A stretch of 64,000 bases of DNA, taken from positions 17,825,139 to 17,889,138 of the forward strand of contig NC_049993.1 in NCBI RefSeq assembly GCF_000003815.2, read 5' to 3'. Under the pieces are notes generated by a model. It had not been told where the DNA came from, ran no database searches, and saw only the letters and a program-made list of their open reading frames with translations. The stretch is from Branchiostoma floridae (taxonomy: Eukaryota > Chordata > Leptocardii > Amphioxiformes > Branchiostomatidae). This document shows positions 34,891-46,605 of this stretch, piece by piece. The position numbers and the translations under genes were made by a program. Position 1 is the first letter of the stretch. Each line of letters opens with the position of its first letter.

Positions 34891-35321
34891 CACAGTGGAG
34901 GCGACAAGCTGTGAATATAAACTACTGTGGACAGGTTTTCCTTGGTAGGGTTCAGGTACAGGGCAGGGTTTCCAGTCATTAATGACAAGACTGATGACTT
35001 ATATGGTCTACAATGTCTGATAGTATTTTCATTGGTTGGTGGCTTGGTCGATTACTTGCTGACAGGATACTTAAAATTCATTCATTACTCTCCCGGCATT
35101 TGTTTTTTTGGTGTGTTTTAGTCAGACTCTGTGGTTGAAACATTATTCAGTAGTACAACTTAGTAATACAGTAGAAAAGAAAAAAAAAAAACACCACAAA
35201 TCTTTTAGATTTACAATTACACAAAGTGAAAGTTATCAATTACATTTTCTTGGATTGTAAATGCTATCCAATTTTGGTTTTCAGGACATCTCAGGGGCTC
35301 CCTAGAGACTCCTTTTGGAAC
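34891..35321. other. Upstream intron sequence
   Basis: Just upstream of the duplicated linker exon. A-run near 35180; no additional exon recognised. Confidence 0.4.
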
Positions 35322-35446
35322 TCCATGGTCCATGTAATCCACAAAATTTCTGCTCTGCAATAACAAAGATTTGTTTAATCTTCCCCTACAGTTTGGCAGA
35401 GCTCGGATGACTGGGCCAGCGGAGTGGACTATGGGTTCTACAACTC
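35322..35446 (+). pseudogene. Truncated tandem copy of the first linker exon
   Basis: A 125-bp segment repeats 153 bp downstream at 35475-35599 without any indel. It contains about 70 bp of intron, an intact acceptor (CCCCTACAG ending at 35391) and the first 55 bp of the exon. Within those 55 exon bases only three differ from the intact copy (one Gly to Asp, one Asp to Asn, one silent), while the intronic part has about a dozen differences. After the homology ends the frame runs NSIHIN and then a stop, and no GT donor is close, so it cannot act as an internal exon. Used as a terminal exon it would truncate the protein. Confidence 0.75.
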
Positions 35447-35544
35447 AATACATATAAACTAACAAACAATCTATTCCATGGTCGATGTAATCCACAAAAT
35501 TTTTGCTCTCCAATGACAAAGTTTTTTCATCTTTCCTTGTACAG

Positions 35545-35684
35545 TTTGGCAGAGCTCGGGTGACTGGGCCAGCGGAGTGGACTATGGTTTCTACGACTCT
35601 GAGGGTGCGTTCGACGCGGAGGGAGGGGGCGTGGCGGCAGAGGCGGTGGATGACTACGCTGTCATCGCAAACGCAGACACACTG
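35545..35684 (+). CDS. EGFLAM: EGFLAM-like exon: acidic linker
   Basis: Internal exon, 140 nt, with acceptor TTGTACAG just before it and donor GTGAGT after it. The only sensible frame takes two bases to finish a split codon, then reads 46 codons beginning WQSSGDWASGVDYGFYDSEG and ending at phase 0. The peptide is Gly-, Ala- and Asp/Glu-rich with no cysteine, so it looks like an extended acidic linker, not a folded domain. The next exon (56981) starts at phase 0, so the two can be spliced in frame across a 21.3 kb intron; symmetric exons could still lie between. Known family: pikachurin has an acidic region between its FN3 repeats and the first EGF domain, which this would match. Assignment to the gene rests on strand, phase and composition, so it is less sure than the EGF and LamG exons. 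A partial copy of this exon lies 153 bp upstream. Confidence 0.62.
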
Positions 35685-36479
35685 GTGAGTGATTTGGTGA
35701 TTTGTGATGTCTTGAGATTGCAAACGATACAATACACATGAGACACAGGCAGTGGTATGCTGGTGTCGTGGCCCACACCTGAATACTGTACATACATACA
35801 TATCAATTGGTACAATTATCAAAATACAATCATAGAATACAATTTAGAATTACAAATACATCTATAAAATCAGTCCGTCCAGTTTGCCAGCCTGAGTGAT
35901 AACTTTCAATTGTGTGTTGTGGGTGAGCTAGTTATGTATATACAAAATGGAGTGACAACTAGCTGACTGCTGCCTACCACTGTGTCCTGGACTCTTGCAG
36001 CAGTTTAATCAAAGAAGACACAGACTCCTAGCCGCTGAGGGTCTGATAACATCCTGAGGGTCTAACTCAGTGGTGTATGTTTGGCCCCCCTGCCAGCTTT
36101 TTTGGAACTGTAGAAGCCGGTTTAGGTTCAGACTTTAAAGGAGAATAACTCAAGAAGGGATAAATGGATCATCATGATTTTTGGTATGCTGATAGCTTAA
36201 GTGATGCTTCTATTGGTCATAGTGTTAGGCAGGAGGTTAGTTTATACGATTAGTATTAGCAAGAAGGCTTTCTGTAAGACCTGTGATCTGTAATTTATGC
36301 TGGAACATAAAAATTGTAATTGAGATCTATGCAGGAGATTACCGTAAGCTGTGATAAACAAGTAGCTATCAAATCATGTAGATACAAAATTAAGTTGGTA
36401 CCAAATTAATGAGCTCTGCTTCCAACAAAGGTGGATTTAGAGATCTAATAGGGGTTCTTGGTTGAGCCTGGCTTTCTAT

Positions 36480-37140
36480 AGAAGTCCCCAGTTAGACTTA
36501 GATAAGAATCAGCAATAATAAACAGTGCTGATAAGCTTAATGAGCCCTGTCATGACATGTGGATTACAAAGGTCCCTATGGGGTCTTCATTGTGCCACCA
36601 GAGACACTCAGAACACAGATAACAATCTGTACTGATGAGCAGGGTACCCTAATCAGTGCCACTGTCCTGACATGAGGATTATTTAGGTGCCTAAGGGGCC
36701 TTGATTGTGCCAAGTTTTAAGGAAGATCATTGCAAGACAAAGAGATAAGAATCAGCAATGATTAAAGGTGTAAGCCAATGAGCTTTTTCATGGATGACAG
36801 GCGGGTTATTAGTGCATCTATGGGGCCTTGGCTGTGCCAAAACCTGAGGGAAACTCCAAACAACTGGGTTGAGATAGCAATCAGCAATGATTAAAGTGTA
36901 AACTAATGAGCCTTCTGAAGTTCCAGTAGTGACAGGTGGATTATGTTGGCATCTTTGGGGCCTTGGCTGTGCCAAAATACTCTCCTATGTATTGGTGTAT
37001 CAAATTCTGATGATATTTAAGACTGGAATGACTTAGGGTAATAAAGATTAAAAATCAAAAACTTTCTATCATGACAGGTGGGTTATTTTAAAATCTATGG
37101 GGCCATGGCTGTGCCAAGACTCAAGAAAAAGTTTTCAACA
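36480..37140. repeat. Degenerate tandem array, about 125-bp unit
   Basis: AATCAGCAATGATTAAAG, AATGAGC, CATGACAGGTGGATTAT and GGGGCCTTGGCTGTGCC recur in order five to six times. Confidence 0.75.
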
Positions 37141-37425
37141 CCTTGTCATAAGAACTTTCTTTAAGGACAATCTTTTCTACTGGGCTGGTTTCGGGTATTT
37201 TGTCAAGTCCCTAGTAATAGTCTTTTTCTGACAGCCTATTCTTCCATCTGGCCTTTCTGATTTCTGCTGGCCAATCGCCAATCAGCTTGCACTAACCAAA
37301 ACTCCCAGCATCATAGAGGTACCAGGGGGCTGAGGATGGTTAGGCTTATAGGCCCTATTTCTGAAATAAGGCCCGGGATGTTTGCAGAAACGAGAAATGA
37401 AACTGTTTACCAAGGAATATAACGT

Positions 37426-37644
37426 TAGTTCACCTTTATCCGCAGAGTAACCTATATCCGTTGTGTTGCTAAACAGGGTTTTCAGGGATATCAAGTGATG
37501 GACGGCAGTTTCAAATTGTACTACATTAAATTTTGTATTTTCAAAATATTGCAGTTTGAAACCACCATCTGTCGACTTGATATCGCTAAATACACTGTTC
37601 TTAAAAGAACGGATAAAGGTTACCCTACAGATAAAGGTGAACTA
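37426..37644. mobile_element. TAGTTCACCTTTATC MITE
   Basis: TAGTTCACCTTTATCCGCAG and GTAACCTATATCCG at the left; CGGATAAAGGTTACCC and ATAAAGGTGAACTA at the right. A half copy lies inside the satellite at 46088-46176. Confidence 0.85.
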
Positions 37645-37699
37645 GCATTACACAAATTATGCTCCTGACTTTTTGTTAAGTTCTGTGGGTTTTCTTGCC

Positions 37700-39070
37700 T
37701 TTCTCATCATATTTTTCGTTCCTGAAAGCTATCAGGGTCAGTCCTGGGTTGGCAATAGGGACCTAGGCCTTACTAAGCTATGCACTTCACAAAGCAGGTG
37801 GCTTACCAGGGTATCAGATACAATAGAGGCAAGACTATCAGCTTTGACAAGATGTTTGACCTGTCTGCACCAGGCTATTCATCAGTATCATCACCCTCTG
37901 CAATTCCAGACCTCACTTTCCCCATGTGAAATCCAGAGCTCATGGGAACAGGCTGACTGGAAGCTTTCCTACTGGGCTGGTGACAAGAAGGGGATGACAG
38001 TGTTGCTTTAAATTACTTGTACCACCATTTGTATTGGTCCGAATTCTGATTGCATGCCCCTGACCCTAGCCTCCTCCTACTCTTTTTTATGGTGGGTTCT
38101 TTTAAATTCCTTTAACCTGCCTTAATGGCTTGCAATGCCCTACATTATTCTAAAGGACTTCAGCTCTGTAATCTGCCTCCAAGCCTTTCCTCTCGACTGC
38201 TGACAACAGACTAGTACATGTTGCAGCTATAACCTGTAGGGATGACAATGACAGTCTGTTCACAAAGCAGTTTTAAGTTTCTACCACTTTGTCTGGTTCT
38301 GAATGTTCACATTACCCTTGACCTACCCCCTACTCTTTTTTCTAGTGGCTTTATGGCTTGCAATGACCCACATTAATCTAAAGGACTTTGACTCTGTCAT
38401 CTGCCTCCAAGCTCTTCCTCTCCACTGGTGAGAACAGACCGGTGCAGCTTTAAATGTAGGGATGACAATGACAGTCTGTTCACATAGCAATTTTAAGTTT
38501 CTACCACTTTGTCTGGTTCTGAATGGCCATTGCCCCTGACCCATCCCCTATTCTTCTTTCTGGTGGGTTCTTAAGTCTTATAATGTCCTATATGAATCTA
38601 AAGGACTCTGATACTCAGACCAGGTGAAGTCCGGGGATCATGAGAACAGGCTGCCTGGAAGCTTTCCCACTGAGCTGGTGACAAGGGGATGACAAAAACA
38701 GTCTGTTCTCGTTGCTGTCTCTTGTCTACCACTTTGTCAGGGTCTGAATGCTGATTGCCCCTGTGTGACCCACCCTTTTCCTTTTTTTTGGTGGGTTCTT
38801 CATTTCTTTAACCTACTTACAAATGTAACTTTATGGCTTGCAATGTCCTGTATACATGAATCTAAAGGAATCAACTCCTATAACCAGGTGAAACCCAGAG
38901 CTCAGATCAGGGAACAGACTGCCAAGGAAGCTTTCCCACTGAGCTGGTGACAAGGGGATGACTAAAACAGTCTGTTCTCTTTGCTGTTTCATGTCTACCA
39001 CATTGGCCTTTGTCTGGGTCTAAATTACACTTGGTGATTGTCTGTGACCTGGCCTTAAGCACTTCAGTAA
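37700..39070. repeat. Degenerate tandem array, about 240-bp unit
   Basis: TACCACTTTGTC.GGTCTGAATG, CCCCTGACC, GGTGGGTTCTT, TTATGGCTTGCAATG, AATCTAAAGGACT and GGGGATGACAA recur in order about five times. Confidence 0.75.
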
Positions 39071-39740
39071 GGTCTTCTCCTCCTTATTTTTAAAGATCTG
39101 CTGAGACTGAGAATGTCTCATTGTTGTTTTAGTTTCGGACAGCGGACAGAAAAGTGTGGAGAACAATGACAGCCCTGAGAAGTGAAGACTGATAAGCGGC
39201 TAGGATGAGTAAGAATGATGCAGTTACCTTGTCCTTAAACTAGGTCCAAATTCACCATCCCAAATTTTAAGTTGTCTGTTCCACATGACATGACCATGCC
39301 AGGACAAAGATGACAATACAGAACAGATAGACCTGGTGCCATAGGTCATCACTTTTGCAATTTAGATTGAGTCCAAGGCCAAAGTGTTTGAAACTGACTA
39401 CACCAGTTTCTTGTCACAGTCAGAAGGTATTCAAGATGTTAACTTCAATCATTTCTATCAGGCAGGTCTGTAGTGGTTTGCTATTAATTCTACTTTTGAT
39501 CACAAGGGCCTTGGCAGTCTCAGCGTAGTCTCACACATTTAAATTGATTTTGCACTGGGTACTCTCACTAGTGCCCGGAGTATCAGCCTGCCACAAACAG
39601 AGACAATCATTTTATTCACATTCTAATGTCTTGGCATACACAATGTGGGAAAATTTCCTTCTAATTTTGAAATTTGTAAAAGAAAAAAAAAAAGCTTTTA
39701 AAGTTTTAACTCAAAAGCATGTTGAGATTCCGTGAACCTA
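39071..39740. other. No recognised feature
   Basis: Intron DNA with an A-run near 39680; nothing supported. Confidence 0.35.
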
Positions 39741-39744
39741 CAGT

Positions 39745-40180
39745 TGAGTTCAAGTCTTGGAAGTTGTCAATGACAAGAGGAAACAGACCTGAGTTGTTGC
39801 TTACAGTTCCTGAAAAGTGATCTATGTGATATGTGTGGGAGAAATTCTGGGTGCCTTTTAGTCTCTATTTCAGAACTCATGTGACAGATTGGCTGTGATT
39901 TTGCCTATTACAATACTGTCAGAAAGGACATGTTCTTGGATGATTGTCTTTCATTCTAGTCGATCTTGTGGTAACGTTTTAAATCTAGAAAGAGTTCTTA
40001 TGTCCTTCTAATTTTTGAATTTGCAAGAGAGAAAAGTTTAAAACTTAAAGCAATGATTCCAAGAAGGTACAAATTTGAGGTCAAGCCTTGGAAGTTGTCA
40101 ATGACAAGGGGAACCAGACCTGGGTTGTTGCTTTCAGGTCCTGAAAAGTGATCTATGTGATATGTGTGGGGAGGGGCCCT
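39745..40180. repeat. Two-unit repeat, about 330-bp offset
   Basis: TTGGAAGTTGTCAATGACAA through AAAGTGATCTATGTGATATG occurs at about 39757 and about 40088. Confidence 0.85.
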
Positions 40181-41125
40181 CAGTCCATCACAGGAAAGAC
40201 TTAAGGACCCGTTGATGAATGTCTTGGGAACTTGAGACGTTTGCATGGCACTCATGTCTTCCAACATGGGGTTAAGTAATGGGCAAAGGTCAACTGAAGG
40301 TTAGAAGGTCATGACCTTGTTCTGAGCAAGTGCAAAGTTGCAGGGAACCCAGGCCGCATACTGGCACGCAAAGTTGATGCACTTTGCGGCCATGTGGATT
40401 CCTTTACTTGGTTCTCTAAAATTGATAAATAAAAGACAAGTGAAAGGACACGACCAAAATAGAAAGCACAATTGAATTAAATGTGTATAATCTTCCGAAG
40501 ACCTTAATGTTTCCTTTCACCACTACCAAAGAATGTTTTTCCCGTACCACTCATTTGGGAGCCACCAATGTAGTTGATTTTTGTGGTAAAATATGCAATT
40601 TTCAGCTTATGAAAGTACATTTTCAACAGTTTCATGCCATTTTTGGGATGGATGGGTTAAAACTATTTTCCGTCCCAACAAGCAAATTTCTGTTCCAGGA
40701 CGGAAGGAAGTGTTCTAGAAACAGCGCTGAGTACATGCACTGTGAAAAACAAATCACACTAGAATCTTTGGCCCTTAACATTTGTTGTTTACAAAAAAAG
40801 TGCTGAATGTAGAGAAATTTTATACAATCACTGAGTCAGAAAGATTTTGCCCTGATGATTGGCATATCACACAGTGTGAAACCCTGTAGGTGACTGATTA
40901 ACCTGGAGTCAGGAAGATGGGAGTAAATCTGAAACATCTTGTAGACAATAGGGAGATGTCCCTATCACTCAAGTCGCTGGATTGTGGCCAAGTGCACTGA
41001 TTCCCTACAATTGTGTATGCCTCTCAGTGTAACTTGTTCAACTTAGATGCAATGACCTGATAGTTAGAGTGTTTGCCTTGTATTTGGAAGCTCATCGCTC
41101 AAACTCAAAATTTGGTAAAAGGTAC
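40181..41125. other. No recognised gene
   Basis: The 107-codon frame at 40483-40806 has no family resemblance or splice context. Confidence 0.35.
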
Positions 41126-41129
41126 AGGG

Positions 41130-41340
41130 TAAAAATTGTAGCCCCTCAGCCTTTTTGAGGCCGTCAGAGGCAGTCGGTTGTTATCCACTGAGTCTAGGGC
41201 ACGGTATATTGGCAGGTGGAGCCCGTCCTTCTCCTTCTACCGCCTTTTACCTCCCCAACCAAAGTCAGGTACGCATTTTTACACCTGTGTGGAGTAAAGA
41301 AGTTGTGTCAAGTGCCTTTCCTAATACCCCTGTCACATTT
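41130..41340 (+). mobile_element. SINE-like fragment
   Basis: Contains CCGCCTTTTACCTCCCCAAC, AAAGTCAGGTACGCATTTTT and TGTCAAGTGCCTTTCCTAAT, a body-plus-tail arrangement like other tRNA SINEs. No head seen. Confidence 0.45.
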
Positions 41341-41484
41341 GGCGAACATTGATTGGATGACGATTCTGCGGCAATCCCCCGAGCCTTGCTTATAATTATA
41401 ATTTCATTGCACAACAATTGTACAAGGTGCAAAGTATGGCTTATATGTGACAGGGACAGTTTTCAGATGAAAATACGTACAACC

Positions 41485-41906
41485 TAGCCTGGGTACCATC
41501 CGGAAAGTAGTTCGCTCCGGAGTTCATTATATACAATATAGTCGCTTCTAGCTCCGACATTCATCATACACTATATACAGTCGCTTCTCTGTGTTTCCGT
41601 CTGGGAACGCGGAGCATCTAAATGTCTGGAATCGTCCAAATTTTGGACGCAGGCGCCGATTGGTCCCTACACATGAGCGAATTATGGAATGGGTTCAAGC
41701 GATCGTTCGAACCGGTATTCCTACACTGGACAAGCTCCCCGCCCGCTCGTGGGAGGCCTGTTGTCATCGAACAAACGCTCTAGAACCCATTTCTACATTC
41801 GCTCATTAACTGACGTTACCACCAAACGGTTTGAATGCGCAAGTCTCCAGACGGATAGCAGAAGCGAACATAGGAGTGAACTACTATCCGGATGGTACCC
41901 AGGCTA
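41485..41906. mobile_element. TAGCCTGGGTACC-family element with 9-bp target duplication, copy 2
   Basis: TAGCCTGGGTACCATCCGGA at the left is exactly mirrored at the right; about 34-bp inverted ends with two mismatches. Flanked by a perfect 9-bp repeat CGTACAACC (41476-41484 and 41907-41915). 422 bp. Its interior shares, in opposite sense, GGACGATTCCAGAC and the GTCTGGGAACG segment with copy 1 at 27225. Confidence 0.92.
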
Positions 41907-41999
41907 CGTACAACCCTCTGTCGATCTTAAATATGCCCGATCTTCCATTGATACACCCAAAAATATGACAGGGGTATGAGGACACAATATTGGTGGCAT

Positions 42000-42235
42000 G
42001 TCTGGGAATTTGAACCCTGGATCTCTAGATGTCAACACACTTACTGCTTTCTCTGCTTAGCACTCAGCTCTTACGTTAAGTTATGAGAAAATGTACATTT
42101 TGTGTATGTAAGTCAAACACTCTCAGTAGATGGCCTGTGTCCAGCCAAAGGGCAAAAGAAGCAAGAGATGGGCACTACCCCTATACACATAGGGCATGGG
42201 AAGTTAGCTTGTTTAAATCACACGGTCTATCCTGA
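42000..42235 (-). mobile_element. tRNA-SINE-like fragment
   Basis: GGGAATTTGAACCCTGG (inverse of a B box) followed by GCTTTCTCTGCTTAGCACTC, which is also in the SINE at 4222-4515. Confidence 0.5.
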
Positions 42236-42599
42236 GTCTTCTTTTTGGGGTTTTCATTAATATTGCAATTCACTGGGATTATGGCATCAAACCCACACAA
42301 TTATCCAGTCTAGACTTGCCAGGTTTGACATCTGTCCAACTCTTGATAATCATGTTGCAAGGCTTGTTTGAAATGCCTAGTCTAAACATTGGTTTTGATG
42401 TTGCTTCATACATGCTTCAACCCTTGACTTGTAGTAGTAATAAGTTCCAGTTGTTTTGAATACAGATTTTGCAGAATAAAGGCCACATAAAAAGGCCACA
42501 CCAATTTAAATTTCATGGTTGTGGGTTTTCTAGAAATAAAGCTTGATCACCATCATCATTTTTCAAATGTATAAATTGTAACATTTGGTCTTAGTGGTA

Positions 42600-42880
42600 G
42601 GATTTGGGCAGTTATCTATATGTCAATATGACGCGTCTATGCTATACACTCTCACAATAAGCCAAGGATTCAGTATACAGTTTGATGTGACCTTTATTTA
42701 TACTACGACTCGATACATAGACAAGTGAATGGATACAAGTAATACAAGATAAGATACCTGGACAGATGCGAGCGGATGATACTAACTAACCGGTTACGTA
42801 GCTACGGCGGCGGAAGATGCGGTTGTCCTTGTCCCTAAGTCTGCTTCTGAAGTAAATATTATATGTTTCACTGTCAACAT
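42600..42880 (-). mobile_element. LTR-like segment (possible solo LTR)
   Basis: On the minus strand a TATA-like GTAGTATAAATAAAGG, which also holds AATAAA, is followed about 45 bases later by a TTGTGAGAG tract. A TGTTGACA...TATTGACA bracket can be drawn, but no matching target duplication, primer-binding site or internal region is seen. Confidence 0.3.
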
Positions 42881-43042
42881 GAAAACAAAGTCTTATTGGG
42901 GAAAATCTGTATTTTTGTGCACACAAAAGTTTCAGGGAGTGATTTCATTAGTAAGATTCAAGGATATAGGAAAATTCTTTTACACAACAAGTTGATACTC
43001 ACTGTTGCTTACTGGTTGTGTAAAAGATTTGTCCTACACTAG

Positions 43043-43212
43043 TACTGTAAATGCATTTAAGTTTGCGGGGATTTAATTTCACAGTAGCACCTTGCACCGT
43101 AGTCTCTTACTACCATGGAAAAATGTCCATGGTGGTTTTAAGTTTGCGGTGAATTGGCAACTCAAAAACCGGGAACGTAAGACCACCGTGAAAAATTTAT
43201 GCATTTACAGTA
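43043..43212. mobile_element. TACTGTAAATGCA-family MITE, copy 6
   Basis: 170 bp with intact ends TACTGTAAATGCATTTAA and TATGCATTTACAGTA. Confidence 0.92.
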
Positions 43213-44685
43213 CCTCTCTCTCATTCTCTCGGTTTAAGGTCCGTTCACCATTTTGCAAGGAGTGGAAGTAAGAGTTTAGTGCATGAAATCTCTGAGAACT
43301 GACAAATTAAATAAGTGTGCCCTAAACTCAGCTGATTGCATCCAGAGTTTTGACATGGTTCCAACAGTTCATCTAGCCCAGGACATGTTTTTGTCCATTT
43401 CTCAGTTAGTGTTCCAATTAAACTCTTATCAAGAGTCTACTAGGGTTTATAGTGTCCTCTGAAGCTTCCCAATCGTCTGGTTTAGACATCAGAATCTTGA
43501 AATCCTTCCAAATCCAGTTTTAAGTCTCCACCTGTTTTTCTCCTCTTCAAAGTAAATTGTTTTTGATCTAATTCTGGAGGGGTGTAGCTGGCTTGTAAAT
43601 GTGCAGAGTTGTTTTGTCTATGTTTCTTTATTTTGACATCGGTCCAGCTTCTGTTTTTATATTTTGACCGCTATGACTCTGTGGTCGTGAAGTTGTGGTG
43701 GCACCGTGGCTTTGTGGGTAGGGTATGCTACTCAAAATCCCTGACAGGTTGTGATGTTTTGGCTCTGATTTGACTTTTAAGACATGTTTTTTCCTTCTTT
43801 CTAAATGTCTTTTCAAGTTCTTATAACATCTCCAGCTTGATTTTTTTTTTCCATTCCACTTATTGCTAACCCAACAACATTTGAAGTTATATGCTTGGTT
43901 ACCATCTCTCATTTTCATCATTTTTGCGTCATAAAGTTCAAATCAGCATCCGTGCAACCAGCACGATCAGATGATGATAATGAATTTCTACAAGATTATT
44001 ATTAAGTGTGAAGACTATCCGACTTCTGCCTACCCCTGTGGGATCCCAGCAGCAGTATAATCAAAAATGGATACGAAGACGAAGAAGACATGCAATAAAA
44101 TTTCCTTCCCAGGTCAGGAATATTGGTCCTGCACAGAGCTTCAAAATGTAGCTCTGACTTCATAGAAAACTTTTGCAGACTCAGATAGTGATTAAGTCAC
44201 TTACTAAGTTACGTAAGATCATGATATGGTTTGAAGTTAGCTATTATTTTTCCCTTTTGAAGAGTGATGTCAATTTAAAGCAAGTTCCTCTCATAAACTG
44301 TAAATCATACAACTTTTTTTGTTATCTACATGTATATTGAAAACATCTGAGATGGAGTTTTATATTTTTACTTTTATAATGATTCACATGTTAAACCATT
44401 GCCCTTCTCCTTCAGACCTATAACTCCTCTCAAATTTTAATCACACACAAATCTAGCAGGATTAATAGTCTATAGAATTACCTGGTGCAGGTACATGTAT
44501 TTCCTGTTTTGACATGGGTCCAACATCCAGTTTAATTCCTGACTTGTTTTCTCTCCTTTTCGCCCCGAGGCATGTATCAATTTGCTCCCCTAAGCAAAGT
44601 GTTCCACACAAACACCTGCATGTCTGACACTGCACTGCAGGGTAGGGCATCAGATTATCCCTTGGAGTTAGGCCAAGATTCTGGT
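43213..44685. other. No recognised feature
   Basis: Intron DNA; no supported exon or repeat beyond short simple runs. Confidence 0.35.
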
Positions 44686-44689
44686 AGGG

Positions 44690-45118
44690 CCTAGGAAAAA
44701 AAATGTTGTGTTTCCTGTTTCCCTACCTACAATGAAAAGTCTAGTAGATTAGAATTTAGAGGGTAAGTCCCTATATTTTTCCGTGTTGGAAGTAAAGTTC
44801 AGCAATTTTCTCTATAAGTCTAGTAGATGTTTTGGGGGGGTGGGCAGTGGAGTCACATATATTGTTGCTTCCAGTTAGAGTTTTTATTCAGCCTGCTTCT
44901 TGTTGAAGTAAAAACAAGTTGCTTGTCCTATCTAATGAAGGATACACATGTAGATGTATCTACTATGCACAACATTCAAGTTTGACTTTGAAAGACTCTT
45001 AGTGTTCTCATGCATTTCAGTTTACTTTCATTGTTGTTTAACTGTATTCATTTTTTGCTATATGTCACATTTAAGTTTTGGCCATCGTAAGAAAATTACA
45101 AGAAAAAAAATAATCCCT
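44690..45118. mobile_element. GGGCCTAGGAAAAAAA element, right-truncated copy 2
   Basis: Homologous and co-oriented with 30795-31391: GGGCCTAGGAAAAAAAATGT, GGGGGGGTGGGCAGTGGAGT, GCTTGTCCTATCTAATGAAG, ACAAGAAAAAAAATAATC. The right terminus is missing. Confidence 0.75.
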
Positions 45119-45184
45119 ACCTACTGATACTGCACTGCAAGGTGGGGCATCAAGTCATCCCTTATGCTGGAGGCAGGCCAAGAT

Positions 45185-46400
45185 TCTGGTGTTAAGATCA
45201 GTAGGAGGTTAACAGCGTGGCAAGAGCAACTGAGTTGATGGTTTGTAGTAAAGGTGGTTGCCAGATCTTCTTTGACTAGTGAAAGCAAAATACAGTTTCG
45301 TGTAATTGATTTAAGCAGTTTTTGTAGCAAGGATCAATTACAATGCTTGACTTGGTAGTTAAGATCAGTAGGAGGTTAACGGTGTGGCCAGAGCAACTGA
45401 GTTGAGGGTTTGTAGTAAAGGTGGTTACCAGATCTTCTATGACTAATGTATGCAAAATACAGTTTCATATAATTGATTTAAGGTTGATTTAAGCAAGTTT
45501 TTGGTGCAAGGATCAATTACAATGCTTGACTTGGTAGTTAAGATCAGTAGGAGGTTAACAGGGGGCAAGAGCAACTGAGTTGAGGGTTTGTGGTAATGCC
45601 AATATTCTGGTATACGTAGTTAAAATCAGCAGGAGATTAACAGTGTGGCCAGAGCAACTGAGTTGATGGTTGTGGTAATGCCAAGATTCTGGTGGTTAAC
45701 ATCAGTAGGAGATTAACAATGTGGCCAGAGCAACTGAGTTGATGGTATGTAGTAAAGGTGGTTGCCAAATCTTCTATGACTAGTGAAAGCAAAATACAGT
45801 TTCATATAATTGATTAAGGTTGATTTAAGCAAGTTTTTTGGTGCAAGGATCAATTACAATGCTTGACTTGGTAGTTGAAATCAGTAGGAGGTTAACGATG
45901 TGGCCAGAGCAACTGAGTTGATGGTTTGTAGTAAAGGTGGATGCCAGGTCTTTTTCATGAATGACTAATGAAAGCAAAATACAGTTTCATGTAATTGTTT
46001 AAGGTTGATTTAAGCAAGTTTTTGGTAGTAAATTCAGTAGTAGATTAACAGAGGGCAAGAGCAACTGAGTTTAGGGTTTGTGGTAACACTTATTCACCTT
46101 TATCTGAGGGGTAACCTATATCCGTTGTTTAAAATATGCTTTACAGATGTCAAATTGACGGACGGTTGTTTCAAACGGGGTCAAGAGCAACTGAGTTGAT
46201 GGTTTGTAGTAAAGGTGGATGCCAGGTCTTTTTCATGTATGACTAATGAAAGCAAAATACATGTAATTGATTTAAGGTTGATTTAAGCAAGTTTTTGGTG
46301 CAAGGAATAATTACACAGCTTGACTTGGTAATTAAATTCAGTAGAAGGTTCAACCATGTGGCAGGAGCAACTGAGTTGATGCTTAATGTGGTAAATGTTG
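45185..46400. repeat. Satellite-like array, about 160-180-bp unit
   Basis: GATCAGTAGGAGGTTAACAG, AGCAACTGAGTTGATGG, TTTGTAGTAAAGGTGGTTGC, AAAGCAAAATACAGTTTC and GATCAATTACAATGCTTGAC recur in order. Starts are near 45191, 45358, 45537, 45619, 45692, 45872, 46028 and 46325; some units are internally deleted. Confidence 0.88.
46088..46176. mobile_element. Half copy of the TAGTTCACCTTTATC MITE inside the satellite
   Basis: TTCACCTTTATCTGAGG, GTAACCTATATCCGTTG and GACGGACGGTTGTTTCAAAC match the left half of 37426-37644. Confidence 0.75.
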
Positions 46401-46522
46401 AATGTACAAAATAAGTGTTGATTTGTAGATTGATTGATTTATGTAAAGTGCAATTTTATGGGGGCTGGGATATCTCAATGATTCTGTTTGATGATATCTC
46501 AAGGACTGATGGGCAACTGTTA

Positions 46523-46605
46523 GGGCTGGGTATCGGTACAGCGTACCGGTACAAAACCATTTTTTTCTTATTGGACCGGTCCAGAAAAACAGAGAAATTA
46601 TAAGT
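46523..46605 (+). mobile_element. TAGGGGTGG-type element, left-end fragment
   Basis: TTAGGGCTGGGTATCGGTAC, CGTACCGGTACAAAACC and TTATTGGACCGGTCC match 90-180. Confidence 0.7.

Noticed and set aside
39118-39180. Possible small exon after TTGTTTTAG
   Set aside because: The frame stops after about 19 codons with no donor before the stop.
45185-46400. Regular repeats considered as a CRISPR array
   Set aside because: Units are 160-180 bp with no short-repeat/unique-spacer pattern and no cas genes; the DNA is a eukaryotic intron.
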